This document shows, piece by piece, positions 9,142-17,910 of a DNA stretch of 64,000 bases. Numbering within the stretch: position 1 is the first letter of the stretch; every line of letters starts with the position of its first letter. Source of the DNA: Candidatus Gastranaerophilales bacterium (lineage in GTDB: Bacteria; Cyanobacteriota; Vampirovibrionia; Gastranaerophilales; Gastranaerophilaceae); NCBI GenBank assembly GCA_910587815.1, contig CAJUNK010000003.1:1-64000 (forward strand), in the 5' to 3' direction. The notes below the pieces were generated by a model, which had not been told where the DNA came from, did no database searches, and worked only from the letters and a program-made list of their open reading frames with translations. A program made the translations under genes and the position numbers.

Positions 9142-9843
9142 TTATTCTTTTCTTGGATCAACTTTTTTAACGGCTTCATCAAATCTGCCATATTGACCAA
9201 TATTTTTTTCAAAAGCTTCTTTTGGATCTACACCTTTTTTAATTTGTTCCATCATTTTGCCAAGGTGTACAAATTTATAACCAATTATTTCATCATTAGC
9301 ATCAAGTCCAAGTTCTAAAATATAACCTTCAGCAACTTCTAAATATCTTGGGCCTTTTTGTTTTGTTGAAAATATTGTACCTACTTGAGAACGAAGCCCT
9401 TTGCCAAGATCTTCAAGACCTGCACCTACAGGAAGACCGTTTTCAGAAAATGCAGTTTGTGTTCTGCCATAAACAATTTGTAAAAATAGTTCTCTCATAG
9501 CAACGTTTATAGCATCACAAACAAGGTCTGTATTTAATGCTTCAAGAATAGTTTTGCCTGGAAGAATTTCACCTGCCATTGCAGCAGAGTGTGTCATACC
9601 TGAACAACCAAGAGTTTCAACAAGTGCTTCTTGGATAATACCATTTTTAACGTTCAATGTTAATTTGCAGGTACCTTGTTGTGGTGCACAGCAGCCGCAA
9701 CCATGGGTTAAACCTGAAATATCTTCAATTTTTTTAGCTTTTGTCCAGTCTCCTTCTTGTGGAATAGGAGCAGGTTCGCCTTTTACCCCTCTTGCGATGG
9801 GACACATTTGCTCAACTTCGTGAGAAATTTCTATTGTACTCAT
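9142..9843 (-). CDS. NifU-like iron-sulfur cluster scaffold
   Basis: This 233-residue protein has an IscU/NifU N-terminal-type fold signature: conserved cysteines in GCGCCAPQQGTC (around residue 50) and in ETLGCSGMTHSAA, followed by GKTILEAL. Such scaffolds assemble iron-sulfur clusters in the cytoplasm and pass them to apoproteins. The C-terminal third lacks the NifU C-terminal CxxC domain. A strong GGAGG precedes the ATG. It is the first gene of a two-gene operon with the GGGtGRT protein, a recurrent pairing in anaerobic bacteria. No cysteine desulfurase is in the window. Confidence 0.85.
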   Translation of the reverse strand: MSTIEISHEVEQMCPIARGVKGEPAPIPQEGDWTKAKKIEDISGLTHGCGCCAPQQGTCKLTLNVKNGIIQEALVETLGCSGMTHSAAMAGEILPGKTILEALNTDLVCDAINVAMRELFLQIVYGRTQTAFSENGLPVGAGLEDLGKGLRSQVGTIFSTKQKGPRYLEVAEGYILELGLDANDEIIGYKFVHLGKMMEQIKKGVDPKEAFEKNIGQYGRFDEAVKKVDPRKE

Positions 9844-9946
9844 TTGTTTTTCTCCTCCAAAAGTAATAAATCTTTTATGTCTATTCTACTATCTCAATTT
9901 GAAAAAGCAAAAAAAATCTTGTGTAAGGTTTTAACATAAAGGAATT

Positions 9947-10858
9947 ATGAGAGTAAATGAAAATTTTAAAGTTTCAAATATAGCCTTTTTTAATAGTTGT
10001 GCAAATGCAAAGACTAAAAGTGGTATTGCATTAAATGGAATATCTTGCGATGTTTTTGAAAAATGCTACAATACTAAACATTTTACTTATTCAGATTTTA
10101 TGAACAAGAAAGATAAACTGCAAATAACTGAATATCTAATGTTGAATCCGGATGATAGAGCTTTAATTTATGAAGAAATTACTGATGAAATCGATGAAGC
10201 TGCTGAATTAAGTATAGATATTGCAATAGAATTAAAAAATAAATTGGATAAAATGTATGGGGCAGATAAATATATTTTTATATCGATAGGTACATCTCCT
10301 ACTATGATAGCAAAAGCTATAGAGTGCATGGGTGTTGAGACAAAATATCTTCCTATTTCAAGTTTAAGCAGGACTAAAGCTTTATCAAAAGATATTATAA
10401 AAACGTACGATTTTAAAAATTATTTTAAATTTTTAAAATCACAAGGAATTTCTCCTTTAAATGCTATTTTTAATCCTAAAAAGCTGGTATTTTATGATTA
10501 TACTAGTACAGATAAAAAGAAAAGTTTGACAAAATTTAAAGATATTATGCATAAGGGATATCATTTGCCAAAATTCAATACAGATTTTAGAAGTTTGAAT
10601 GATGATATTATGCAATTTGATATTAGCGATTTTGATAAAATATATTTTATTGACAATTATTTAATGAATTCCTATTCAGCAGAATTTAGTTCTATTGAGC
10701 ATCTTAATTACTATGATATAGATATAGCAAATTTTAATCATTCAAGCTTAACCCGGCATAATGATAAGCAGGTAAAATTGTTTAATTTTTGCATTATGGA
10801 TAAATTAAATGAATATGGTCTTTTAAAGGAAGACCCAGTAAATGCTTGTGCTTTATAA
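9947..10858 (+). CDS. Hypothetical protein with phosphoribosyltransferase-like motif
   Basis: I do not recognise this 303-residue protein as a named family. There is no signal peptide. The middle contains a hydrophobic strand and turn (KYIFISIGTSPTMIAKAIE) and later LVFYDYTSTDKKKSL, which together loosely resemble the substrate loop and the PRPP loop (acidic residues, then T-x-x-x-S) of phosphoribosyltransferases. That resemblance is weak and could be coincidental. The N-terminus (SNIAFFNS around residue 10-17) is a possible degenerate relative of the tag seen on other proteins in this window. A good AAAGGAATT precedes the ATG. It converges with the next gene, the stops being 2 bp apart. Confidence 0.6.
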   Translation: MRVNENFKVSNIAFFNSCANAKTKSGIALNGISCDVFEKCYNTKHFTYSDFMNKKDKLQITEYLMLNPDDRALIYEEITDEIDEAAELSIDIAIELKNKLDKMYGADKYIFISIGTSPTMIAKAIECMGVETKYLPISSLSRTKALSKDIIKTYDFKNYFKFLKSQGISPLNAIFNPKKLVFYDYTSTDKKKSLTKFKDIMHKGYHLPKFNTDFRSLNDDIMQFDISDFDKIYFIDNYLMNSYSAEFSSIEHLNYYDIDIANFNHSSLTRHNDKQVKLFNFCIMDKLNEYGLLKEDPVNACAL

Positions 10859-10860
10859 TT

Positions 10861-12192
10861 TTAATGGCAAAGAGCATGGGCAAATATTTCACCTACCTGA
10901 TGATTATAATATCTGCCATCATCTTTTGTAAAAAGATTTTCAAAATGACTTTCTTTTGTGCCATCTGTTGAATAACTAGGGTTTGACATCATTAAATGAT
11001 GCGTGTTTGTATCATATCTTAAAGGAAAAATATCATGCATCTGCATAAAGCTTGGAAGTTTATCTGAAGGGTATTCATTTGCAAAAAGGGAAGCTCTTAA
11101 TCTGTTTAGTCTTTGTTCGTATGTGGCACCACCTGGGTCATTATCGTTTGAAACTTCAACACCTGGGGCATATTCCCTGTTATATTTCATTTTATAAGAC
11201 CAATCTTTAACAGAATCAAAATTATCTGCATCCACAAAAGCTGTTCCTGCTGTTAGGCCAAGGTTTTTGTATCTTTCAAAATCTATAGAACTTTTTTCGC
11301 CCACAAAACTGATAGAAAACGAGCCTGTGCGCATTCTAATTTCATTTAAAATATATTGCATTTGCTCATATTTTGGCAGATGACCAACGCCTGTATAATT
11401 TCCGCAATCATATCCGCCTATGTGTTTAGCTGAATCAATAAACATAGATTCAAAACCTAGTTTCATTAGTTTTACGCATTCATTTATAAATAATTCCTGA
11501 TGCTCCCAATTTTCCCAGCTAAATGGTATGTCTGTATTTTTATCAATTACTACTTTCATCTGCCCTTCTGAAATTGCAACTCTAAAGCCCGTTTTTAAAC
11601 CGCGAAAATGCGCTAAATCATTGAATGCTTTAAATTGCTCTTCTGGGGATATTTTATCTTGTATGTTAAAATTTATAATATTTTTGCTATATCCGCCACC
11701 AAGTTTCATTCCATATATGGAATTTTCTTCATGCGGTGCTTTGTTGTATCCATCACCATAGATATTTGGGAAAATTTGAGATAAAATTACGCAGTTTGCC
11801 CAACTTTTAGCAGATGGTGGTATAGCAGGAAGCATTTTTATGGATGAAATTAGGCCATTTTTGCATAAATTTCCTTCCATTTCTGCTATTGCGCGATTGT
11901 TTAATTCGATGTAATTTGCACATCTACCCCAGGTGTTACCATAATTAGGTGAATATACAGGATTTGGAAAATTTTTATAAAATGTATGACACTCACACAG
12001 AGTAACGATGGAGTCAACCGCATCTTTTATACTGCGGCATAAAAGTTCTGATGGCAAAATATTTGATACCCATTTTTTAAAACAGTGATCACCTATGCCA
12101 TTATAAATATGTTCCTTTGTCCAATTATCTTCTAATAGTTCTGTATCATATCCAAGTGCTAAAAGAAGTTTATTTACTGCTGAATTTTTCAT
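10861..12192 (-). CDS. Hypothetical 443-residue protein, possible TIM-barrel enzyme
   Basis: No family is recognised. There is no signal peptide or membrane segment, so a cytoplasmic soluble protein is likely. It is rich in Trp, Tyr, Asn and His. Several stretches look like barrel strands ending in catalytic-type residues: GLKTGFRVAISEG near 200, GFESMFIDSAKHIGG near 250 and SFSISFVGEKSSID near 290. Together with HPxLxx-like turns, these suggest a glycoside-hydrolase-like or amidohydrolase-like (beta/alpha)8 fold, but this is inference. It is monocistronic and divergent from the NhaC antiporter gene. Confidence 0.6.
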   Translation of the reverse strand: MKNSAVNKLLLALGYDTELLEDNWTKEHIYNGIGDHCFKKWVSNILPSELLCRSIKDAVDSIVTLCECHTFYKNFPNPVYSPNYGNTWGRCANYIELNNRAIAEMEGNLCKNGLISSIKMLPAIPPSAKSWANCVILSQIFPNIYGDGYNKAPHEENSIYGMKLGGGYSKNIINFNIQDKISPEEQFKAFNDLAHFRGLKTGFRVAISEGQMKVVIDKNTDIPFSWENWEHQELFINECVKLMKLGFESMFIDSAKHIGGYDCGNYTGVGHLPKYEQMQYILNEIRMRTGSFSISFVGEKSSIDFERYKNLGLTAGTAFVDADNFDSVKDWSYKMKYNREYAPGVEVSNDNDPGGATYEQRLNRLRASLFANEYPSDKLPSFMQMHDIFPLRYDTNTHHLMMSNPSYSTDGTKESHFENLFTKDDGRYYNHQVGEIFAHALCH

Positions 12193-12289
12193 AAAGTTAT
12201 TTTAAGATACTGTAACAAAAATTAAATTAGACATTTTAGTAGTATAATATGGTTTATTTATTTTTTATATGAAAGCAGGTTTATAATAT

Positions 12290-13606
12290 ATGCACACTGC
12301 CCATGGAGAAACAAAACCCTGGAGAGAAGAAAGTTTTAAGGCATTAATTCCTTTTATTGTTTTTGTAATTTTTTATTTTGGCTTTTCTGTTTTAACACAA
12401 GATTTTTCTAAAGTGCCAATGACAGTTGCTTTTATTATATCTTCAGCTGCTGCTTTGATTTTGAATCATAAAGAAAAATTGAATAAAAAAATTGAGATTT
12501 TTGCGCTTGGCATGGGAAATAAAGATATTATGATTATGTGTCTTATTTTTATTCTTGCTGGTGCTTTTACTGCAACGGCTCAAGCTGTGGGTGGAGTAGA
12601 TGCGGCTGTTGAAATTGCTCAATATTTTATTCCAGCAAAGTTTATGGTATCAGGGCTTTTTGTAATATCTGCTTTAATTTCACTTGCTGTTGGTACTTCG
12701 TGCGGTACTATTGCAGCAATAGTACCTATTGCTACTGCATTGTCAGTTACTTTAGGGTTTAATCCTGCTGTTGTGATTGGTGCAACAATTGGCGGCGCTA
12801 TGTTTGGGGATAATCTATCTTTAATTTCTGATACCACAATTGCATCAACAAGAACTCAGAATGTCGAAATGCGGGATAAAATGCTTTGTAATTTAAAAAT
12901 TGTAATTTTGCCTGCAATAATTTGCGTTCTTCTTTATACGCTGCCTGTTTTTACAACGGTTTCTTCTCATACAACAAATTTTACTGTAAATTTTTCATCT
13001 TACATTAAGATTATTCCATATATTTTACTTTTAATTTTAGGAGTTTGCGGTATAAATGTTATGTTTCTTTTGCTTGCAGGAACTATTTTAAATATTATTA
13101 TCGGACTTTCTTTTAACATTTTTAATATTTGGGATGCCTTTAGTGTTATGGGTGATGGCACGGTAAGCATGGCAAATACATTAATTGTGGCACTTCTTGC
13201 AGGTGGATTGTTATGTATGGTTCGATACAATGGTGGCATCAGTTTTATTATTAAAAAAACACAAAAATGGATTAAGGGTAAAAAAAGCTGTGAATTTGGA
13301 ATAACATTTTTGGTTGGTATAATTAATCTTTTTACTGCAAACAATACCGTTGCAATTATTACAGCTGGGCCAATTGCAAAAGAATTATCTAAAAAATATA
13401 ACGTAGATTCAAAAAGAACTGCTAGCCTTTTAGATACCACTTCATGCTGCGTGCAGGGAATGATTCCATACGGTGCTCAAATTTTAATTGCAACCAGCTT
13501 AGCCTCAAGTATTGCTATTAGTTCTTTTTCTATAATGAAAGGTTTATTTTATCCTGTATTAATGGGGATAGGACTTTTGATTTCACTTATGCTGGTTAAG
13601 GAATAG
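12290..13606 (+). CDS. nhaC: NhaC-family Na+/H+ antiporter
   Basis: This 438-residue inner-membrane protein has about eleven hydrophobic segments. Diagnostic stretches include AVGTSCGTIAAIVPIA near 135-150 and GGAMFGDNLSLISDTT near 165-180, typical of the NhaC/ion-transporter superfamily. A second half repeats the helix pattern, with FTANNTVAIITAGPIAKEL and a Cys pair in DTTSCCVQG. NhaC proteins exchange external protons for cytoplasmic sodium, or in some relatives amino acid pairs, so the exact substrate is not certain. A TATAAT at 12243-12248 provides a likely promoter. Not obviously co-transcribed with neighbours, though the next gene starts 49 bp downstream. Confidence 0.85.
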   Translation: MHTAHGETKPWREESFKALIPFIVFVIFYFGFSVLTQDFSKVPMTVAFIISSAAALILNHKEKLNKKIEIFALGMGNKDIMIMCLIFILAGAFTATAQAVGGVDAAVEIAQYFIPAKFMVSGLFVISALISLAVGTSCGTIAAIVPIATALSVTLGFNPAVVIGATIGGAMFGDNLSLISDTTIASTRTQNVEMRDKMLCNLKIVILPAIICVLLYTLPVFTTVSSHTTNFTVNFSSYIKIIPYILLLILGVCGINVMFLLLAGTILNIIIGLSFNIFNIWDAFSVMGDGTVSMANTLIVALLAGGLLCMVRYNGGISFIIKKTQKWIKGKKSCEFGITFLVGIINLFTANNTVAIITAGPIAKELSKKYNVDSKRTASLLDTTSCCVQGMIPYGAQILIATSLASSIAISSFSIMKGLFYPVLMGIGLLISLMLVKE

Positions 13607-13654
13607 CATAATTTATTGTTCAAATATTTTTTTTATGTGTTTTTTAATGGCACT

Positions 13655-14500
13655 ATGAAAATAAATTCTATAAATTATTTTGCTTATCCTAATTATAAGC
13701 ATGCTTTTATAAAACCCTCAATGCCTGCTAATAATGTAGATTTTCGTGGTAAAGCCAAACTTGAGCCAGATGCCTTTTTTTACAAACTGAATGGTTATAC
13801 TCAATATAATGAAAAGGATGAGAAAACCTATAGCTGGGCTGTTAAAATGAATATTCTTGCAGAGGATACTGCAAATTTGATTTCTAGAAAAGAAAATTTT
13901 GATAAAATACTTGATTTAGTGGAATTAAGAATTGCTTGTATTAACAATAATCCATTATACTATGGCGAGCGCGATAGAAAAGGTGAAAAAACTAGATATG
14001 ATATGCCAGATTTTGGCAGAGGAAGTGATTATTTTAAAAAGTATTATGAAAAGTTTGATGATATTGTCGAGAATTTTTGTTTTATTAAAAAGGCAAAATC
14101 TAATGAGGAATACAAAGACGCAAATACTGCAACTATTATAAGCAGTCCTTATTCTGGAATGTTTATTGAATACGGAAGAAGTGAGCGTACAAATTTAGAT
14201 TTAGTTAAAAAAGAATATGAAAAATTAATTTCAAATGACTCACCTACTTTGGATGAAATAAATAAATCCTGTGCTACAATTCAATGGCTAATAGCACAAG
14301 AAACACCTTATTTGCGTGGAAGCGATTCTATTGCAAATATTTTAGCACGTTCAATTTATCTTGCTTATGATGTACAGACAACGCCGCCAAAAAATAATGT
14401 TGGCTTAGATTTTGAAGCGTGGGGGTGTGATTTAGATGAATATATAGAATTATATCCAAATTTATTCAGAGAACGCCCAAAATTTTGCAAAGAAGAATAA
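13655..14500 (+). CDS. Hypothetical protein with N-terminal F-x-G tag
   Basis: No known family is recognised for this 281-residue protein. It begins MKINSINYF and reaches NNVDFRGK at residues 26-33, the same short N-terminal pattern (basic start, 15-45 polar residues, then x-F-x-G) seen on the proteins at 40106, 40756 and 45366. The remainder is soluble, charged and mostly helical (for example DDIVENFCFIKKAK). I start at ATG 13655; an in-frame start at 13616 would add 13 hydrophobic residues and break the resemblance. It lies directly after nhaC with a 48-bp gap. Confidence 0.6.
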   Translation: MKINSINYFAYPNYKHAFIKPSMPANNVDFRGKAKLEPDAFFYKLNGYTQYNEKDEKTYSWAVKMNILAEDTANLISRKENFDKILDLVELRIACINNNPLYYGERDRKGEKTRYDMPDFGRGSDYFKKYYEKFDDIVENFCFIKKAKSNEEYKDANTATIISSPYSGMFIEYGRSERTNLDLVKKEYEKLISNDSPTLDEINKSCATIQWLIAQETPYLRGSDSIANILARSIYLAYDVQTTPPKNNVGLDFEAWGCDLDEYIELYPNLFRERPKFCKEE

Positions 14501-14506
14501 GTTGTT

Positions 14507-14677
14507 AAAATATGCTGATAGTCATCCTGTCACATAAAAGACAAATAAATATTGTGTTTTGTGAGGTATAAGAACTAAAAAATATGCCGATGGCCACTCT
14601 GCCGAATAAAAGGTGACTAGATGTCACGTTTTATGAGAGGTAAGAACTGGCACATATTAAAAAATATGCCGATGGCC
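14507..14677 (-). repeat. Tandem copies of the tRNA-Leu 3' end with inserted element
   Basis: An AAAAAATATGCCGATGGCC unit, which on the minus strand is the 3' end of tRNA-Leu plus its T-rich tail, occurs at 14659-14677 (the tRNA itself) and 14577-14595, with a decayed third copy at 14507-14520. Spacer units of about 70-80 bp separate them. The nearer spacer contains a 48-bp element (14594-14641) also found at the tRNA-Lys locus. The second spacer looks like a diverged copy of the same element. Confidence 0.75.
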
Positions 14678-14752
14678 GGAGTCGAACCGGCACGTGGCGT
14701 GAACCACACCAGATTTTGAGTCTGGCACGTCTACCAATTTCATCACATCGGC
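14667..14752 (-). tRNA. tRNA-Leu (anticodon CAA)
   Basis: Read on the minus strand, acceptor GCCGATG pairs with CATCGGC, with discriminator A. The anticodon arm is CCAGA-CTCAAAA-TCTGG, giving CAA (reads UUG). A long variable arm (TGTGGTTCACGCCAC) marks a class II tRNA. The T arm is GCCGG-TTCGACT-CCGGC. Total 86 nt, no encoded CCA. Confidence 0.96.
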
Positions 14753-14873
14753 ATATTAAATTATTAAATGTTCAACCCATGCCAAGGTGATGAAATTGGC
14801 CTACCATTTCGTATAACGCTTTGTCTAAACAAAGCTTGCATCACATCGGCATATTAAATTATTAAATGTTCAA
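14741..14873 (-). repeat. Duplicated tRNA-Leu 5' end and leader
   Basis: A perfect 35-bp direct repeat at 14741-14775 and 14839-14873 (98-bp period) contains the first 12 nt of tRNA-Leu plus 23 nt of leader. Between the copies, 14787-14799 (GTGATGAAATTGG) reproduces the tRNA D-arm region in the inverted orientation, and GCTTTGT/ACAAAGC forms a small hairpin nearby. The intact tRNA follows the copy at 14741, so any upstream promoter must read through the extra unit. Confidence 0.8.
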
Positions 14874-14907
14874 TCGGTATTTCTGTATTTATAATACCAA
14901 AAAATAT

Positions 14908-16359
14908 TTATTTTTCCAGTTCTTTCTTTAAAAGTTCATTCAAAAGTTGTGGGTTTGCTCTGCCTTTTGTTTCTTTCATAATTTGACCCACAAAAAATCC
15001 GAAAAGCTTATCTCTGCCACCCTTGTATGCAGCAACTTGTTCAGGATTATTTGCTACAACCTTTTGTATAATTGGAAGAATTTCGTCAGGATTTGATAAA
15101 ACACTTAGCCCTTTCTTTTCTACAAGCTTATTAGCATCTTCACCGGTTTTTAGAATGTCAACTACAAGAGATTTAGCAATGTTGTTTGAAATAGTACCTT
15201 TTTCAAGTAACCTCATTAGATTTACAAAATTTTCTGGAGTTAATTTTGAATTTTCAATTGTAATCTTATCTTCTTTTAAAAATGCTGCAACTTCACCCAT
15301 AATAAAGTTTGATGCAGTTTTTGGATTAATATTTTCTTTAACTACTCTATCAAAGAATAATGCCATTTCAAGTTGATTTGTTAAAACACTTGCGTCATAT
15401 TCAGAAAGACCAAGTTCAATATATCTTTTCAATTTTTGGGCAGGAAGTTCAGGCATGGTTTTTTGAACTCTTTCAACCCATTCTCTGCTGATTTCTAATG
15501 GCATTAAATCAGGTTCGGGAAAATATCTATAGTCATGTGCATCTTCTTTTCCTCTCATGGATGATGTAATGCCTTTATTATCATCCCAAAGTCTTGTTTC
15601 TTGCACCACTTCTTTGCCACGTTCAACAAGTTCAATTTGTCTTTCAAATTCGTATTCTATTGCGCGTTGAAGTGCTTTAAAACTGTTTACGTTTTTAATT
15701 TCCGCTCTTGTGCCAAATTCTTTTTGTTCTTTTGGACGGATGGAAATGTTTGCATCGCATCTCATAGAGCCTTCTTCAAGGTTTCCATCACAAACGCCTA
15801 TATATCTTAGAATATTTCTTAATTCTTCCATATATTCTCTTGCTTCTTCAGAACTTCTCATGTCGGGTTCTGATACGATTTCAAGAAGTGGAGTACCAGC
15901 TCTGTTTAAATCTACCAAGGAATAAGATGAACCATAGATACCTGCTGAACCTGCGTGTACTAATTTTCCGGCATCTTCTTCCAGGTGTGCGCGTGTAATG
16001 CCTATTGTCTTATTTGAAATTTTTATACTTCCTTTGCCGCAAATAGGTTCATCATATTGAGAAATTTGATAACCTTTTGGAAGATCTGGATAGAAATATT
16101 GTTTTCTATCAAATTTGCATCTTGAAGGAATTTCACAGTTTAGCGCAAGACCAGTTAAAATTGCCATATCAACAACAGCTTTATTTAAAACAGGCAAAAC
16201 TCCTGGCATGCCAAGTGTAATAGGTGATGTTTGACTGTTTGGCTCATGACCGAATTCTGCACCATCTGGGGCAAATATTTTTGTTTTTGTTTTTAATTGA
16301 GCATGGACTTCAAGCCCAATTACCATTTCATATTTTTCCTTTAATTCCTCAAATTCCAT
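14908..16359 (-). CDS. gatB: Asp-tRNA(Asn)/Glu-tRNA(Gln) amidotransferase subunit B
   Basis: GatB (483 residues) is the kinase subunit of the GatCAB complex, which converts misacylated Glu-tRNA-Gln and Asp-tRNA-Asn to the correct amides. The N-terminal catalytic cradle is clear: MVIGLEVHAQLKTKTKIF near residue 12, then the KFDRKQYFYPDLPKGYQIS block. The C-terminal tail domain (YqeY-like helices) ends in RANPQLLNELLKKELE. I start at ATG 16359 because AAGGAG precedes it; a longer reading frame to 16458 adds a hydrophobic extension without support. gatA and gatC are not adjacent. The gene is consistent with an organism lacking GlnRS or AsnRS. Confidence 0.96.
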   Translation of the reverse strand: MEFEELKEKYEMVIGLEVHAQLKTKTKIFAPDGAEFGHEPNSQTSPITLGMPGVLPVLNKAVVDMAILTGLALNCEIPSRCKFDRKQYFYPDLPKGYQISQYDEPICGKGSIKISNKTIGITRAHLEEDAGKLVHAGSAGIYGSSYSLVDLNRAGTPLLEIVSEPDMRSSEEAREYMEELRNILRYIGVCDGNLEEGSMRCDANISIRPKEQKEFGTRAEIKNVNSFKALQRAIEYEFERQIELVERGKEVVQETRLWDDNKGITSSMRGKEDAHDYRYFPEPDLMPLEISREWVERVQKTMPELPAQKLKRYIELGLSEYDASVLTNQLEMALFFDRVVKENINPKTASNFIMGEVAAFLKEDKITIENSKLTPENFVNLMRLLEKGTISNNIAKSLVVDILKTGEDANKLVEKKGLSVLSNPDEILPIIQKVVANNPEQVAAYKGGRDKLFGFFVGQIMKETKGRANPQLLNELLKKELEK

Positions 16360-16509
16360 TAAAATACTCCTTAGTATAGAATTATTTTTAAGTATTCTAA
16401 CATAAATATACTGTGTTAAAAAATTAATATTTCTTAATATTTTTATCAAAACTGGCATTTATTTTTATGCAAAGCCTTTTATTAATATATAGCATAGGGG
16501 AATTTTTAC

Positions 16510-17313
16510 ATGGCAACAGGATTTAATCCTCAATATCAGCAGCAGCAATCATATTGTCCGACACAGTATGCGGGCGCAACGCCAAGTGCAAGTGCTGTAA
16601 ATATTCAAATTTTTAATCCAACTGCCAATGCGTGTCCTCAATCTATGATGCAATATCCTATGATGCAGTCAGCACCGTCTTTATACCCAAATGGAAGTCT
16701 TTATGATAAACAGCAAGATGGAAATCCAGGTATTACTTATCCTATGAATTATAATGCGCCTATAAATCAAACTAATAATTATAATGCATTGCCAATGCGA
16801 GAACAGCAGCCAAAAGAGGCGCTTGCAGAACCTAAAAAAGAAGAAAAAAAGGCTGATGATAAGAAGAAGGAAAAAGTAATCTTAACTGATGATTACATAA
16901 AATCTTTAGAGAATTATTTGAATAATCAAAATCCAAAAGTTAGATTATCAGCAGCAAAGGAGCTTCTTGAACGCTTTAAGGAAGATAATACAAGGCAAAA
17001 TGATCCTGCGCTTTGTGCATTGTTAAATAAGGTGCTTCAAGACCCCAAGGCTTCTGTAAGATATATTGCCCTCACAACTCTTGATGTGGGGTATGCACTT
17101 GGTAATGAAGAAACGATACAAATATTACAGCAATTACAGAATAAGCCAGAGTTAGAATATGGTGAAGATGCTGTTTTAGCATCACAAATATTGCTAAAAA
17201 TGGCAGGACACAAAGTAGAGGTGCCTGCAAGTGAAAATAGTTTCAATATTACAAATACCCAAAATAAGCAAAATGATTTAAAAGAACAGCCACAAACCAA
17301 GGAGGCTGCGTAA
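16510..17313 (+). CDS. Q/P-rich protein with TPSA-NIQIF motif and HEAT-like repeats
   Basis: No named family is recognised. The N-terminal ~100 residues are disordered and rich in Gln, Pro, Tyr and Asn, and contain GATPSASAVNIQIFNP at about residues 23-38, nearly identical to a motif in the paralogue at 17911. A Lys/Glu linker near 105-122 leads to helical HEAT-like repeats at about 130-240 (NPKVRLSAAKELLERF and ASVRYIALTTLDVGYA are typical repeat units). The C-terminus is polar. There is no signal peptide. AGGGG lies before the ATG. The stop codon directly abuts the GTG start of the next gene, so the two are translationally linked. Confidence 0.65.
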   Translation: MATGFNPQYQQQQSYCPTQYAGATPSASAVNIQIFNPTANACPQSMMQYPMMQSAPSLYPNGSLYDKQQDGNPGITYPMNYNAPINQTNNYNALPMREQQPKEALAEPKKEEKKADDKKKEKVILTDDYIKSLENYLNNQNPKVRLSAAKELLERFKEDNTRQNDPALCALLNKVLQDPKASVRYIALTTLDVGYALGNEETIQILQQLQNKPELEYGEDAVLASQILLKMAGHKVEVPASENSFNITNTQNKQNDLKEQPQTKEAA

Positions 17314-17757
17314 GTGAACACTTTTAATGCAGCAACAAAAATAGCTTCTGCTTTAGGCTTGGCTTCGGTTGCAATCGAAGGTCATGATATAGCCAAAAGA
17401 ACTGCTAGACGAAGTGGTGCAAAAGCTTCTACTGATAAATTTGTTCGTGATGAAATCGGAGCTTCAAAATTAAATCATGAAAGCATAAAACATTCTGCTT
17501 CAAAAGATTTTTTTGCTGATGGTAATGTAACTGACAAGTTTCATGAAGTTTTTGGGACAATAGGCGGGTATATTTCAGGTTTTGCAAAATGTGCTTGGAA
17601 TAATATATTTACAATTGCATTTGGTGCGGTTGGATTAATTGCAAAGTCTAAACCTGTAAAAACAACTGCATTACTTGGCATGGGATTATCTATTCTGGTG
17701 GATACATTATTTAATGGAACTAGTTTATTTGAAAGGAAAGATTACCTTGATAAGTAA
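17314..17757 (+). CDS. Small hypothetical protein with hydrophobic C-terminal half
   Basis: I recognise no family for this 147-residue protein. The first ~70 residues are polar and basic (AKRTARRSGAKAS). Two hydrophobic stretches follow at about 87-108 and 113-130 (TALLGMGLSILVDTLF), probably membrane helices. The start is GTG at 17314, immediately after the TAA of the preceding gene. AAGGAGG inside that gene's last codons (17299-17305) provides the ribosome site, indicating coupled translation. It may anchor or accompany the neighbouring HEAT-like proteins at the membrane, but that is inferred only from linkage. Confidence 0.6.
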   Translation: MNTFNAATKIASALGLASVAIEGHDIAKRTARRSGAKASTDKFVRDEIGASKLNHESIKHSASKDFFADGNVTDKFHEVFGTIGGYISGFAKCAWNNIFTIAFGAVGLIAKSKPVKTTALLGMGLSILVDTLFNGTSLFERKDYLDK

Positions 17758-17910
17758 ATGTTAAGAAATGTTAATGTCTGAAAATCAACTATAACTTGAT
17801 TTTATAAAAAATAATAAAAAAATTAAGTTTTTACAGGCAATTTATATTATTTACAACACTTTATGCAGTGAAAGCATAGCAACAGTTAAAGTATTTCAAA
17901 GGAGATAAAG

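Noticed and set aside
14741..14873. A second, pseudo-tRNA-Leu gene between the leader repeats
   Set aside because: Only the first 12 nt and an inverted D-arm fragment are present; there is no anticodon or T arm, so it is a duplication product rather than a gene.
16360..16458. 33-residue N-terminal extension of GatB
   Set aside because: Not family-like, and AAGGAG marks the ATG at 16359.
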